A DNA stretch of 64,000 nucleotides from Bradyrhizobium sp. CSA112 (GCF_029051645.1 NZ_JAACFS010000022.1:56576-120575), one strand, 5' to 3'. Positions 42,369-51,351 are shown, numbered from the stretch's first letter. Program-made: numbers and translations. Notes: generated from the letters alone by a model not told the origin.

Positions 42369-43355
42369 TTAAGAATGCGCCGCTTCCGGCCGGTACAGCG
42401 TATCGATCGTCACGACGCCGATCGCACGCGACACGCAGGGGCAGATCTTGCGGTTGTGCTGCTTCTGCTGATCGCTGAAGAACACGTCGCGATGGTCGAT
42501 CTCGCCCTCGACGGCAACGACATCGACGGCGCAGACGCCGCACTCGCCGCGCTGGCAATCCGATATCACCTCGAAGCCGGCGGCATTCAGCGCGTCCAGC
42601 ATCGAGCTGTTCTGCGGCACGACCAGTTCGGTGCCGGTATCTTTCAGCCGCACGCGGAATTCGGCCGTCGGCTTCAGGCCGCTTGAGCCGAAGGTCTCGT
42701 AGCGCAAATCGGCGGGCGCTCTTCCCGCGTCATTCCAGGCGCGCCGCGCCGCCTCCAGCATCCGCATCGGTCCGCATATGATGGCGATGGCGTCATCCGG
42801 CAAAGCGCGGAAGGTGGGTTCGAGATCGAGCCGCGCGCCTTCGTCGGAGGCGTGCACGATCAAGAGGTCGCCTAGCAGCGCCGAGAGCTCGTCGAGGAAG
42901 GCGGCATCGCCGCGTGATTTCACGGCGTAGTGCAGGGGAGCGTCGATATTCCTGCGGCGCAGGGCGGCTGCGATACCTGTTATCGGGGTGATGCCGATGC
43001 CGCCCGCGATCAGGCAATAGTTCTTCCTCGTCCAGTCGATTTCGAGCAGGGACGCCGGATTTGAAGTTTCGATCCGCGCGCCGGCTCGCAAATTCCACAT
43101 GCCGCGCGAGCCGCCGCGGCTGTCCGGCGCCAGCCGCACCGCGATCCGGTACGTGCCGGCATCGCCGTTCTCCACCAGCGAATAGGAGCGCCGCGCGGGC
43201 TGGCCGTCGATCAGCACCGAGACGCCGATATGGCTGCCGGGCGGGTAGGGCGGCACGCGGCCATTCTCGGGACGAAGTTTGAATTCGCGGATATTGGGCG
43301 TCACGTTGCTGACAGTTTCGACGGTGCACCAGCTCCATTGCTCGGCAAAACGCAT
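42369..43355 (-). CDS. vanB: PDR/VanB-type ferredoxin reductase
   Basis: An oxidoreductase of 328 residues that should pass electrons from NAD(P)H to the oxygenase encoded two genes upstream. The FMN-type domain has RRSYSLVENGDAGTYRIAV, the NAD site is NYCLIAGGIGITPITGIA, and a C-terminal plant-type 2Fe-2S domain holds DCQRGECGVCAVDV and a later Cys (KICPCVSRA). It is the last gene of the operon vanA-like, gntR, vanB-like, 10 bp after the regulator. The name VanB is by family; the real substrate of the pair may not be vanillate. Confidence 0.88.
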   Translation of the reverse strand: MRFAEQWSWCTVETVSNVTPNIREFKLRPENGRVPPYPPGSHIGVSVLIDGQPARRSYSLVENGDAGTYRIAVRLAPDSRGGSRGMWNLRAGARIETSNPASLLEIDWTRKNYCLIAGGIGITPITGIAAALRRRNIDAPLHYAVKSRGDAAFLDELSALLGDLLIVHASDEGARLDLEPTFRALPDDAIAIICGPMRMLEAARRAWNDAGRAPADLRYETFGSSGLKPTAEFRVRLKDTGTELVVPQNSSMLDALNAAGFEVISDCQRGECGVCAVDVVAVEGEIDHRDVFFSDQQKQHNRKICPCVSRAIGVVTIDTLYRPEAAHS

Positions 43356-43365
43356 GGGCGCTTTC

Positions 43366-44118
43366 CTATTCGGCTGACGATTTGAGCAGGGCGAGCGCAG
43401 GCATCAGTTCGAGATGCGTGCGGTTGCGGATCGCGAGCCGCAGATTGCGCGCGGCGAGCCGCGAATGCTCGCGCATCACGGCTTCGGCCCGCGCGCCCTC
43501 GCGGTTCTCGATCGCATCGACCACGATGCGATGATGATCCTGCCCGATCAGCAGGATCTGATGCGCCTCCGGCAACGCTGACTGCGCCATCACGAAAGCG
43601 CTTGGCGAAGCGAACGGCAACGCGGAGACGCGATCGATTTCCCGGATCAGCGGCGCGCTCGCGGAGAGTTCATTGAGCAGCGCGTGGAAGCGCGCGTTCA
43701 TGGTCACATAGGCGGAAAAGGCTTCGACCGAAATCGGATCCTGCCGAACAAGCTGGTCGAGGTCGCCAAGGCATTCCTTCAGCGGCTCGAGGCTGCGCGC
43801 GCTGACGCCGCGCTCGGCCGCAAAGCGGGCCGCGAGGCCCTCCAGCGTGCCGCGCAGCTCGATCGAATCCAGAATGTCGCGCTCGGTAAACGCCTTCACC
43901 ATGAAGCCGCCGGAGGGGATCGCCTGCAACAGACCTTCATCCTCCAGCCGCACCAGCGCCAGCCGCACCGGCGTCCGCGAGACGCCTGTGATATCGACCG
44001 CCTGCAGCTCGGAGATGCGCTCACCCGGGCGCAGCCGCCCCGATAGAATCATGTCGCGCAGCGCGAGCTGCGCCCGCACGGTCTGCGACACGGAACGTTC
44101 GGCGTCGCGCTCGTTCAT
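43366..44118 (-). CDS. GntR family regulator, FCD type
   Basis: A 250-residue transcription factor, with an N-terminal winged helix (LALRDMILSGRLRPGERISE, VDITGVSRTPVRLALVRLED) and a C-terminal FCD helical ligand domain (DILDSIELRGTLEGLAARFA, MNARFHALLNELSASAPLI, DHHRIVVDAIENREGARAEA) with the conserved His residues for a metal-linked effector. It sits inside the van-like operon, 4 bp after the oxygenase gene, like VanR in several bacteria. It probably represses the operon and itself, with operators at 45199 and 45263. Confidence 0.92.
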   Translation of the reverse strand: MNERDAERSVSQTVRAQLALRDMILSGRLRPGERISELQAVDITGVSRTPVRLALVRLEDEGLLQAIPSGGFMVKAFTERDILDSIELRGTLEGLAARFAAERGVSARSLEPLKECLGDLDQLVRQDPISVEAFSAYVTMNARFHALLNELSASAPLIREIDRVSALPFASPSAFVMAQSALPEAHQILLIGQDHHRIVVDAIENREGARAEAVMREHSRLAARNLRLAIRNRTHLELMPALALLKSSAE

Positions 44119-44122
44119 CTCC

Positions 44123-45172
44123 TCACTCCGCGGCCTGGACGGTCCGCGGCGCGGTCTCGCGCGCCACCATGCGGTCGATCACGCGCCGCGCCCACATCGC
44201 GCCGGCATCGATGTTGAGGTTGTAGAAGGTGCGATCCGGATTTTCGTTCATCGCGCGCTGCTGCGCTTCGAGGATGATTTCATCCTCATGGAAGATGCCG
44301 GCAACGCCCTCGCGGATTTCGGTGGTCAGCTTCTGCTCGGTCGTCCGGTAATTGCGGACGAAGGCCCAGAAATAGTGACAGGTGGTGTCGGTTTCCGGCG
44401 TCATGGTGTTGAGCACAAAACCGTTGACGCCCTGCGAGCGATCGCCTTCCGGCGCGCCGGTGCCGGCGGGTGCGACGCCGACGTCGATATTGACGGTGCC
44501 GGGCGCCTGGAAATGGATGATCTGCCAGCGGTCGACCGCACCCGGCTTCTGCAACTGCGCCGCCCAGAATGGCGGCGCGTCGATGCCCTTCATCCAGCGC
44601 GTCACCGTCACGGTCTTGTCGCCATGGGTGACATCGAACGGGGCCTCGGCGACGTGGTCATTGCCGATGCTGCTGCCGTGCACGAAAGCCTCGTGGGTCA
44701 GGTCCATCAGGTTGTCGATCACGAGGCGGTAGTCGCACTTCACATGAATGGTCTTGCCGTCGCCGGCCCAGGCCGGATCGTCGTTCCAGTGCATGTCGGG
44801 CACCAGCGCAGGGTCAGCCAGCGCCGGATCGCCCATCCACAGCCAGATGAAGCGATGCCGTTCGACAACCGGATAGGAGCGCACGCAGGCCGACGGGTTG
44901 ATGGTGTCCTGCGAGGGCATGTAGGTGCAGCGGCCCTGCGCATTGAACTTCAGCCCGTGATAGCCGCAGACGACGGTGTCGCCGTCGAGCCGTCCTTTCG
45001 AGAGCGGCACCAGCCGATGCCAGCAGGCGTCCTCCAGCGCGCAGACCCGCCCGCTGGACTGGCGGTACATCACGACATGCTTGCCGCAGATCGTGCGCGG
45101 AAACAGCGCGTGCTTGATATCGACGTCCCAGGCGGCGGCGTACCAGGCATTGAGCGGAAACGAGGACGGCAT
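44123..45172 (-). CDS. vanA: Rieske aromatic oxygenase, VanA-like
   Basis: A 349-residue Rieske-type monooxygenase, the likely terminal component of an O-demethylase. The Rieske cluster motif is CWHRLVPLSKG followed by CGYHGLKFNAQG. The mononuclear iron region is VIDNLMDLTHEAFVHGSSIG. It begins MPSSFPLNAWYAAAWDVD and starts at ATG 45172, with the extension upstream rejected. The fold and motifs resemble vanillate O-demethylase oxygenase, but substrates of this family include other methoxy-aromatics such as dicamba. It is first in the operon with the GntR regulator and the VanB-type reductase. Confidence 0.9.
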   Translation of the reverse strand: MPSSFPLNAWYAAAWDVDIKHALFPRTICGKHVVMYRQSSGRVCALEDACWHRLVPLSKGRLDGDTVVCGYHGLKFNAQGRCTYMPSQDTINPSACVRSYPVVERHRFIWLWMGDPALADPALVPDMHWNDDPAWAGDGKTIHVKCDYRLVIDNLMDLTHEAFVHGSSIGNDHVAEAPFDVTHGDKTVTVTRWMKGIDAPPFWAAQLQKPGAVDRWQIIHFQAPGTVNIDVGVAPAGTGAPEGDRSQGVNGFVLNTMTPETDTTCHYFWAFVRNYRTTEQKLTTEIREGVAGIFHEDEIILEAQQRAMNENPDRTFYNLNIDAGAMWARRVIDRMVARETAPRTVQAAE

Positions 45173-45198
45173 GGCTGCACCCCTTGATGAGTGCAAGA

Positions 45199-45206
45199 TG
45201 TATACA
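45199..45206. promoter_or_regulatory. Candidate GntR operator site 1
   Basis: Palindrome TGTATACA, 27 bp upstream of the vanA-like start, with context ATGTATACAGA. It matches the usual FCD-GntR operator style (TTGTATACAA). A second GTATAC core is at 45263-45268. Confidence 0.55.
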
Positions 45207-45262
45207 GAAGATGCGGCGTGGTGGCAAATTTGGCGCAATGTACGTATCTAAATACCATCAAA

Positions 45263-45268
45263 GTATAC
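45263..45268. promoter_or_regulatory. Candidate GntR operator site 2
   Basis: Core GTATAC in the context AAAGTATACATAAT. Its centre is 63 bp from site 1, close to six helical turns, so the two sites would face the same side of the DNA. Confidence 0.5.
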
Positions 45269-45505
45269 ATAATCTTTGTGAATTACTTCATTTCCCGATC
45301 TCCGATTAGCCGTCACCCTTGATCGTGGGCTGAGCGCGCAACTGCCACCGACATGCTTGCGGGCGTCATCGGGGCGAATAACTCCCGCCTCGCAGCAGCA
45401 ACGGCCTGCAAAAAGCTGCAGCGCCAATACCGTTCCGAGCAGCGCCCGGCAAACCCGCGGGGGATCACATTCGGAGTTCGCAACAGCCACCGCAAAGGAG
45501 GCACG

Positions 45506-46537
45506 ATGGCATCTCAAGGATCAGCCCTCAGGCTTTTCGATCTGATTCATTCGCACCGTGTAACGGCCGTGATCTACGTGGCGGCGAAACTTGGACTCGC
45601 CGAGCTATTGCGGGACGGCCCGCAGACGCCGGGCGCGCTCGCGAATGCGACCGGCGCGGATGAACGTTCTCTCGGACGTCTGCTCACCGCGCTCTCCACC
45701 ATCGGCATATGTTCGCGAACCGGCGACGGTAGCTATGCCCTGACGGAGGTGGGTGCCTGCCTCGACAGCGCCGCGGCGCATTCGTTCAAGGGCTGGGCAA
45801 TCCTCGAAGCCGAGATGCTTTCAAAGTCCTGGAGCGGAATGCTTGAGTCCGTGATGACCGGCAAGACCGCGGCGGAATTGCAGGGCGTTGCCGACGCTTT
45901 CGAACTAATGGCTCGAACGCCTGAAAACGTCGACAAGTTCAATGTCGCGATGACCGAGCTCACGCGGCTGGTAACGCCGGATATCCTTCGCTCCTACGAT
46001 TTCAGCGGGATATCCTACCTGATGGACGTCGGTGGCGGTTCCGGCGAATTGCTCGGCGCCATCGCGCAGCAAAACCGGGAACTGCGTGGAATCGTTTTCG
46101 ACCTTCCGAGGTGCTTTGATGCCGCAAGCAGACATCTTCGGCAGATCGGCGTCAGCGATCGGGTCGAATTTGTCGCGGGCGATTTCTTCAAATCGGTTCC
46201 GGCGATCGCCGATACGATCATCCTCAAGAGCATCATCCATGACTGGAATGACGAGCGTAGCATCTCGATCCTGCGCAACTGTCATCGGGCGCTCCCGAGT
46301 AGCGGCAAGTTGCTGTTGGTCGAGCGGCTGATGCCGGAAGTGCCTGGCATGGCCGATGAGGACAAGGCGCATGCGTTGAGCGATCTGAACATGCTTCGCG
46401 GGCCCGGAGGGCTCGAGCGCACCAAAGGGCAATATCGCGAATTGCTTGAGCAAAGCGGCTTCGCTCTGGCTGGGGTTTATCCTGCCGGCCGCTTCAACGT
46501 GATCGAGGCGCGTCCCGCTTTGATGACTGCCGAGTGA
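45506..46537 (+). CDS. SAM-dependent O-methyltransferase, family 2 type
   Basis: A 343-residue methyltransferase like acetylserotonin/hydroxyindole and plant caffeate types. The N-terminal dimerisation winged helix carries LIHSHRVTAVIYVAAKLGLA and the SAM motif is YLMDVGGGSGELLGAI, followed by FDLPRCFDAASRHLRQIGVS and GDFFKSVPAIADTIILKS. The region IIHDWNDERSISILRNC holds the catalytic His in HDW. ATG 45506 has AAAGGAGG upstream; an ATG 51 codons earlier was rejected. It is divergent from the demethylase operon, so it could methylate, or reset, a related hydroxy-aromatic; that is speculation. Confidence 0.9.
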   Translation: MASQGSALRLFDLIHSHRVTAVIYVAAKLGLAELLRDGPQTPGALANATGADERSLGRLLTALSTIGICSRTGDGSYALTEVGACLDSAAAHSFKGWAILEAEMLSKSWSGMLESVMTGKTAAELQGVADAFELMARTPENVDKFNVAMTELTRLVTPDILRSYDFSGISYLMDVGGGSGELLGAIAQQNRELRGIVFDLPRCFDAASRHLRQIGVSDRVEFVAGDFFKSVPAIADTIILKSIIHDWNDERSISILRNCHRALPSSGKLLLVERLMPEVPGMADEDKAHALSDLNMLRGPGGLERTKGQYRELLEQSGFALAGVYPAGRFNVIEARPALMTAE

Positions 46538-46573
46538 CGGAACGTCACCGTCACCCTGGATCAGACCGCGGCC

Positions 46574-48076
46574 TCAGCCGTAAACGAACGCCTTGTCCTT
46601 CAGATCGATGGCGGGGAATTCGTCCTTTTCCGCCCAGTAATCCTGGTTGTGCTGCCATTCCGGCTTGTCGCCGCGCTTGGGCAACAGGTGCATGCCGCGC
46701 ATCATGTAGCCGGGGTTGAAGTTTTCGGGATCGATCCAGGGCAACAGCGGCATGTTGTGGTCTTCGGGGCGGAGCTGCGGCGTCACCTTTTTCGCGCCGG
46801 TCTCTTTCATGTGATTGAGCATCCGGCAGACGAAGTCGGCGACGAGATCGACGCGCAGCGTCCAGCTCGCGCGGAAATAGCCGAATACCCAGACAAGATT
46901 CGGCACGCCGGTGAACATCATGCCGCGATAGGTGACGGTATCGGCGAAATCGAGCGGCTTGCCGTCGACGGCGAATTCGATATCGCCATTGGCGCAGAGG
47001 TTGAAGCCGGTCGCGGTCACGATGATGTCGGCCTCCAACTCCTTGCCGGACTTCAGCAGGATGCCCTTTTCGGTGAAGCGGTCGATCTCGTCAGTGACGA
47101 CGGAGGCCTTGCCGGACTTGATGCCCTGGAACAGGTCGCCGTCAGGAATGAAGGCGATGCGCTGCCGCCACGGCCGGTATTTTGGCGTGAAGTGGGTCGC
47201 GATGTCGTAGTCCTTGCCCAGATACGCTTCGACCGCCGACAGCAAATCCTTCTTGGCCGCTTCCGGCTCCGCGAACGTCTTGCGGGTGAAGGCGTCCTGG
47301 TCGAACAGGATTTTTCGCCGGGTGATTTCGTGAATCCAGGTCTCGTCGACCTGTAGTTTCCGCAGCTCCTCGGCGATCTCAATCGCATTGCGCCCGGTGC
47401 GGAAATAGGTCGGCGAACGCTGCAGCATCGTGACATGCGCGCAATCGCCGGCCATCGCCGGGATCAGGGTCGCTGCGGTAGCGCCGGAGCCGATCACGAT
47501 GACGCGCTTGTTCTTGTAGTCGATATCCTCGGGCCATTTCTGCGGATGGACGATCGGGCCCTTGAACTTGGCCATGTCTTTCCACTCCGGCGTGTAGCCT
47601 TCGGTGTGGCGGTAGTATCCCTGGCACATCCAGAAGAAATTGGTGGTGAAGCGAAGCTGCTCGCCGGTATCGGTACGCGTGGCCTCGATGGTCCAGAGGT
47701 TTTCCTCGCTCGACCATTTCGCCGACGTGATGGTGTGCCGATAGCGGATGTGAGGAGCGAGATCGTTTTCCTCGATCACCTCGCCCATGTATTTCAGGAT
47801 TTCCGCGGCGCTTGCGATCGGCGCTGTCGTCCACGGCTTGAAGCGGTAGCCGAACGTATGCAGGTCGCTGTCGGAGCGGATGCCGGGATAGCGGTGGGTG
47901 GTCCAGGTCCCGCCGAACGTCTTCTGCGCTTCCAGCGCCACGAAGGTCGTTCCCGGGCATTGCGTGGTGAGATGATAGGCAGCGCCGACGCCGGAAATGC
48001 CGGCGCCTGCGATGACGACGTCGAAATGCTCCGTGGTGCGCGGCGCGGTCTCATCTATCTGGGCTTGAACGTTCAT
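46574..48076 (-). CDS. Baeyer-Villiger-type flavin monooxygenase
   Basis: A 500-residue NADPH- and FAD-dependent monooxygenase. The FAD site is VVIAGAGISGVGAAYHL, the BVMO fingerprint is FKGPIVHPQKWPED (F-x-G-x3-H-x3-W-P), and the NADPH site is RVIVIGSGATAATLIPAMAG. Such enzymes convert ketones to esters or lactones, or oxidise heteroatoms; this one resembles the ETHA/acetone-type group. It is not in a clear operon; the MoxR ATPase upstream on the same strand is 84 bp away with a terminator between. Confidence 0.93.
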   Translation of the reverse strand: MNVQAQIDETAPRTTEHFDVVIAGAGISGVGAAYHLTTQCPGTTFVALEAQKTFGGTWTTHRYPGIRSDSDLHTFGYRFKPWTTAPIASAAEILKYMGEVIEENDLAPHIRYRHTITSAKWSSEENLWTIEATRTDTGEQLRFTTNFFWMCQGYYRHTEGYTPEWKDMAKFKGPIVHPQKWPEDIDYKNKRVIVIGSGATAATLIPAMAGDCAHVTMLQRSPTYFRTGRNAIEIAEELRKLQVDETWIHEITRRKILFDQDAFTRKTFAEPEAAKKDLLSAVEAYLGKDYDIATHFTPKYRPWRQRIAFIPDGDLFQGIKSGKASVVTDEIDRFTEKGILLKSGKELEADIIVTATGFNLCANGDIEFAVDGKPLDFADTVTYRGMMFTGVPNLVWVFGYFRASWTLRVDLVADFVCRMLNHMKETGAKKVTPQLRPEDHNMPLLPWIDPENFNPGYMMRGMHLLPKRGDKPEWQHNQDYWAEKDEFPAIDLKDKAFVYG

Positions 48077-48109
48077 CTTCCCTGTACTTTTTTGGTTTGT
48101 TGTCGTTTG

Positions 48110-48142
48110 AAAAACGAAACGCCAGAACGTTAAGTTCTGGCG
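48110..48142 (-). terminator. Rho-independent terminator of the MoxR gene
   Basis: Nine-bp perfect stem CGCCAGAAC, loop, GTTCTGGCG (48120-48142), followed on the minus strand by TTTCGTTTTTC. It ends the moxR transcript about 20 bp after its stop and isolates it from the monooxygenase gene. Confidence 0.8.
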
Positions 48143-48160
48143 TCGTAGAGATGTCGCGAA

Positions 48161-49003
48161 TTACACCTCGCGCCGGCTGAGGAACGCCAGCCGCTCGAAC
48201 AGGTGCACGTCCTGTTCGTTCTTGAGCAGCGCGCCGTGCAGCGGCGGGATCAGCTTGCGCGGGTCGCGCTCCCTCAGCATTTCCGGCGTGATGTCCTCGT
48301 TCAGCAGCAGCTTGAGCCAGTCGAGCAGCTCCGATGTCGAAGGCTTCTTCTTCAGGCCCGGCACTTCGCGCACCTCGAAGAAGATGCGCAAGGCTTCTTC
48401 CACCAGGCGCTTCTTGATGCCGGGGAAGTGCACGTCGACGATCCGGCCCATGGTGTCGGCGTCGGGGAACTTGATGTAGTGGAAGAAGCAGCGGCGCAGG
48501 AATGCGTCCGGCAGTTCCTTCTCGTTGTTCGAGGTGATCATCACGATCGGCCGCAGGCTCGCCTTGATGTTCTCGCCGGTCTCGTAGACGAAGAATTCCA
48601 TGCGATCGAGTTCGAGCAGGAGATCGTTGGGGAATTCGATATCGGCCTTGTCGATCTCGTCGATCAAAAGCACCGGGCGCTTGTCGTGGGTGAAGGCTTC
48701 CCACAATTTGCCGCGCTTGATGTAGTTGGAGATGTCAGAAACCCTGCTGTCGCCGAGCTGGCTGTCGCGCAGGCGCGAGACCGCGTCGTATTCGTACAGG
48801 CCCTGCTGCGCCTTGGTGGTCGACTTGATGTGCCAGGTCAGGAGCGGCGCGCCGAGCGCTTTGGCGACTTCCTCCGCCAGCACGGTCTTGCCGGTGCCGG
48901 GCTCGCCCTTGATCAGCAGCGGGCGCTCGAGCACGATCGAGGCGTTGACGGCGACCTTGAGGTCGTCGGTGGCGACATAGTCCTTGGTGCCGGTAAATTT
49001 CAT
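48161..49003 (-). CDS. MoxR family AAA+ ATPase (CoxD-like)
   Basis: A 280-residue AAA+ chaperone-like ATPase. Walker A is GEPGTGKT (near residue 40), Walker B is VLLIDEIDKAD, sensor 1 is MITSNNEKELPDAFLRRC, and the arginine finger region is RRCFFHYIKFPD. Length and layout resemble CoxD of Afipia carboxidovorans, a MoxR ATPase needed to insert sulfur into the CO dehydrogenase Mo site. A VWA protein (49501) is encoded divergently nearby, as expected for a MoxR-VWA pair, but the CoxMSL structural genes are not in the window. Confidence 0.92.
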   Translation of the reverse strand: MKFTGTKDYVATDDLKVAVNASIVLERPLLIKGEPGTGKTVLAEEVAKALGAPLLTWHIKSTTKAQQGLYEYDAVSRLRDSQLGDSRVSDISNYIKRGKLWEAFTHDKRPVLLIDEIDKADIEFPNDLLLELDRMEFFVYETGENIKASLRPIVMITSNNEKELPDAFLRRCFFHYIKFPDADTMGRIVDVHFPGIKKRLVEEALRIFFEVREVPGLKKKPSTSELLDWLKLLLNEDITPEMLRERDPRKLIPPLHGALLKNEQDVHLFERLAFLSRREV

Positions 49004-49116
49004 CTATCCGTTTGCCTTGTTGTTCGTTCGTGACCCGCCATGACCTGAACAGTAACGGCCTGAACAGTAAACGACCGCCGGTCCGGCGGTCGCGATTGGA
49101 GTTGATGCGCCTATCC

Positions 49117-49359
49117 TCAGCGTCTGATCAGCGACAGGATCACCAGGATGATCACCGCGCCGATGGTGGCGTTGATGATGTCGCGGATCCACCCTACGCC
49201 GAGGCTGACGCCGAGTTGCGGCAAGAGCCAGCTCGCCAGCAGCGCGCCGATGATGCCGACCACGATGTTGCCGATCAGCCCGAAGCCTGCACCGCGCACG
49301 ATCAGTCCGGCAAGCCAGCCCGCGATACCGCCGATGATCAGCGCCGCAATGATTCCCAT
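49117..49359 (-). CDS. GlsB/YeaQ/YmgE family membrane protein
   Basis: An 80-residue three-segment membrane protein of the transglycosylase-associated/GlsB family, linked to stress in other bacteria. It is Gly-rich and begins MGIIAALIIGGIAGWLAGLI, with GAGFGLIGNIVVGIIGALLA in the middle. It stands between the MoxR and VWA genes on the minus strand. No catalytic residues are expected. Confidence 0.9.
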   Translation of the reverse strand: MGIIAALIIGGIAGWLAGLIVRGAGFGLIGNIVVGIIGALLASWLLPQLGVSLGVGWIRDIINATIGAVIILVILSLIRR

Positions 49360-49500
49360 TGAATTTCCCCTGCCGGAATAAGCCTTTTACGGCTCAATTG
49401 TAATTGAAAAAGCCTCCCGGTCTAGGCCTGACAGCTATGCGCTGGCCTTTGGCATGCGCCGGCCCTTGACGGACGCTGTCCGGCAGGCAATCTGTACTGC

Positions 49501-50676
49501 ATGTTCCTGCAATTCTTCACATCGCTGCGTGACGCGCAGGTCCCGGTGACCCTGCGCGAATATCTGACGCTGATGGAGGCGCTCGACGCCGACCTCGCCG
49601 ATCAGACGGTCGAGAATTTCTATTATCTCTCCCGCGCCGCGCTGGTGAAGGACGAGCGCAACCTCGACAAGTTCGACCGCGTCTTCGGCACCGTGTTCAA
49701 GGGGCTCGAAAGCCTGCTGGACGCCATGGAGAAGGCGGAGATTCCCGCCGAATGGCTGAAGAAGCTCGCCGAAAAATACCTCACCGAGGATGAGAAGAAG
49801 CAGATCGAGGCGATGGGCTGGGACAAGCTCATGGAAACGCTTCGCAAGCGCCTTGAGGAACAGAAGGGCCGCCACCAGGGCGGCAACAAGTGGATCGGCA
49901 CCGCCGGCACCTCGCCGTTCGGCGCCCACGGCTACAATCCCGAAGGCGTAAGAATCGGGCAGGAGAAGAACCGCAACAACCGCGCCGTGAAGGTGTGGGA
50001 CAAGCGCGAGTTCAGGGATCTCGACGGCAATGTCGAGCTCGGCATCCGCAACATCAAGATCGCGCTGCGCCGCTTGCGCAAGTTCGCCCGCACCGGTGCG
50101 CCCGACGAGCTCGATCTCGACACCACGATCAGGGAGACCGCCAACCACGGTTATCTCGACGTCCATATGCGGCCCGAGCGTCGCAACGCGGTGAAGGTTT
50201 TGGTGTTCTTCGACATCGGCGGCTCGATGGATTCGCATATCGAGCAGGTCGAGGAATTGTTCTCGGCGGCGAAGTCCGAATTCAAGCACATGGAATATTT
50301 CTACTTCCACAATTGCCTGTATGAAGGCGTCTGGAAGCAGAACAAGCGCCGCTTCACCGATCGCACGTCGACGTGGGACGTGCTGCATAAATATCCGCAC
50401 GACTACAAGGTGGTGTTTGTCGGCGACGCGTCGATGTCGCCTTACGAGATCATGGTGCCGGGCGGCTCGGTCGAGCACGTCAACGAGGAGGCCGGCGCGG
50501 TCTGGCTGGAGCGCATCACGCGCACCTATCCGCACGCGGTGTGGCTCAATCCGGTGGCGCAGAAGCATTGGGACTATTCGGAATCCACCACCATCATCCG
50601 GCGGCTGTTTTCGGAGCGCATGTTTCCGATCACGATCGAAGGCCTCGAAGGCGCGATGAAGGAATTGGTGCGGTAA
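49501..50676 (+). CDS. VWA domain protein (CoxE-like)
   Basis: A 391-residue cytoplasmic protein with a von Willebrand factor A domain at its C-terminal half. The MIDAS motif is in KVLVFFDIGGSMDSHIEQVE (D-x-G-x-S). The N-terminal half has VPVTLREYLTLMEALDADLA and a long charged region. In MoxR-VWA pairs this partner links the ATPase to substrates. CoxE of CO dehydrogenase systems is similar in size. It is divergent from moxR, 497 bp away, with GlsB in between, so coordinate expression is plausible but not shown. Confidence 0.91.
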   Translation: MFLQFFTSLRDAQVPVTLREYLTLMEALDADLADQTVENFYYLSRAALVKDERNLDKFDRVFGTVFKGLESLLDAMEKAEIPAEWLKKLAEKYLTEDEKKQIEAMGWDKLMETLRKRLEEQKGRHQGGNKWIGTAGTSPFGAHGYNPEGVRIGQEKNRNNRAVKVWDKREFRDLDGNVELGIRNIKIALRRLRKFARTGAPDELDLDTTIRETANHGYLDVHMRPERRNAVKVLVFFDIGGSMDSHIEQVEELFSAAKSEFKHMEYFYFHNCLYEGVWKQNKRRFTDRTSTWDVLHKYPHDYKVVFVGDASMSPYEIMVPGGSVEHVNEEAGAVWLERITRTYPHAVWLNPVAQKHWDYSESTTIIRRLFSERMFPITIEGLEGAMKELVR

Positions 50677-50680
50677 TCAC

Positions 50681-50779
50681 CGTCATTCCGGGGCGCGCGC
50701 AGCGCGAACCCGGAATCTAGAGGTTATCTCGCTCGATCGAGATTCCGGGTTCGATGCTTCGCATCGCCCCGGAATGACG
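50681..50779. repeat. Palindromic intergenic repeat, family C copy 2
   Basis: Begins CGTCATTCCGGGGCGCGC and ends GCCCCGGAATGACG, with inner arms AACCCGGAATC and GATTCCGGGTT. It lies between the VWA and rhodanese genes. Confidence 0.86.
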
Positions 50780-50822
50780 GGTCAGGAAAAACGGACGGAT
50801 CAAGAAACGAAAGGCGCAATCA

Positions 50823-51236
50823 ATGCCCCAGACCATCCACCGTGGCATCAAATCCCTGATCGACGAAGCTAACGCCGAGATCGAGACCGTCAGCGCCGCT
50901 GATGCCATCAAGGCTGCGCAGGACCCGGGCGTCGTGATCGTCGATATCCGCGATCCCCGCGAGATCGAGCGCGAGGGCAAGATCCCGGGCGCGTTCTCCT
51001 GCACGCGCGGCATGTTGGAATTCTGGATCGATCCGCAAAGCCCCTACGCCAAGCCGATCTTCCAGGAGGACAAGAAGTTCATCTTCCACTGCGCCGGCGG
51101 CCTTCGTTCGGCGCTCGCGGCCAAGACCGCGCAGGACATGGGCCTGAAGCCGGTTGCGCATATGGGCGGCGGCTTTGCCGCCTGGCGCGACGCCGGCGGG
51201 CCGATCGAGAAGTGGGAGCCGAAGAAGAAGGGGTGA
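50823..51236 (+). CDS. Rhodanese-like domain protein
   Basis: A 137-residue single-domain rhodanese. The active-site loop is FHCAGGLRSALA with the persulfide Cys; the CH2A-like region is VIVDIRDPREIEREGKIPGA. It begins MPQTIHRGIKSLIDEANAE. The protein can carry sulfane sulfur; the acceptor is unknown. It is followed by the mercaptopyruvate sulfurtransferase gene, and by position both could serve the CoxDE-like pair upstream. That is inference. Confidence 0.92.
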   Translation: MPQTIHRGIKSLIDEANAEIETVSAADAIKAAQDPGVVIVDIRDPREIEREGKIPGAFSCTRGMLEFWIDPQSPYAKPIFQEDKKFIFHCAGGLRSALAAKTAQDMGLKPVAHMGGGFAAWRDAGGPIEKWEPKKKG

Positions 51237-51242
51237 CTTGTC

Positions 51243-51325
51243 ACACGCGGGCTTGACCCGCGTGTCCATCCAAAAATGAATCCTTTCGAAGAAGATGGAT
51301 TGCCGGGTCAAGCCCGGCAATGACG
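51243..51325. repeat. Palindromic intergenic repeat, family I
   Basis: Contains the hairpins ACACGCGGGCTTGACCCGCG (left) and GCCGGGTCAAGCCCGGC (right), typical of a repeat between the two sulfurtransferase genes. Confidence 0.75.
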
Positions 51326-51351
51326 ATCTGAGATCCCGGGAGACCACATCG

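Larger units (their letters stand above)
45173..45505. other. Divergent intergenic region, van-like operon and methyltransferase
   Basis: 333 bp of AT-richer DNA containing the two GTATAC palindromes and the AAAGGAGG ribosome site of the methyltransferase. The divergent promoters should lie here; no exact -35/-10 set is certain. Confidence 0.6.

Noticed and set aside
43847..45187. Plus-strand frame of 446 codons
   Set aside because: It runs antisense across the GntR regulator and the Rieske oxygenase, both with clear motifs.
48161..50676. Methanol dehydrogenase MoxR maturation role
   Set aside because: No mxa or xoxF genes are nearby, and the pair's sizes fit CoxD/CoxE better.
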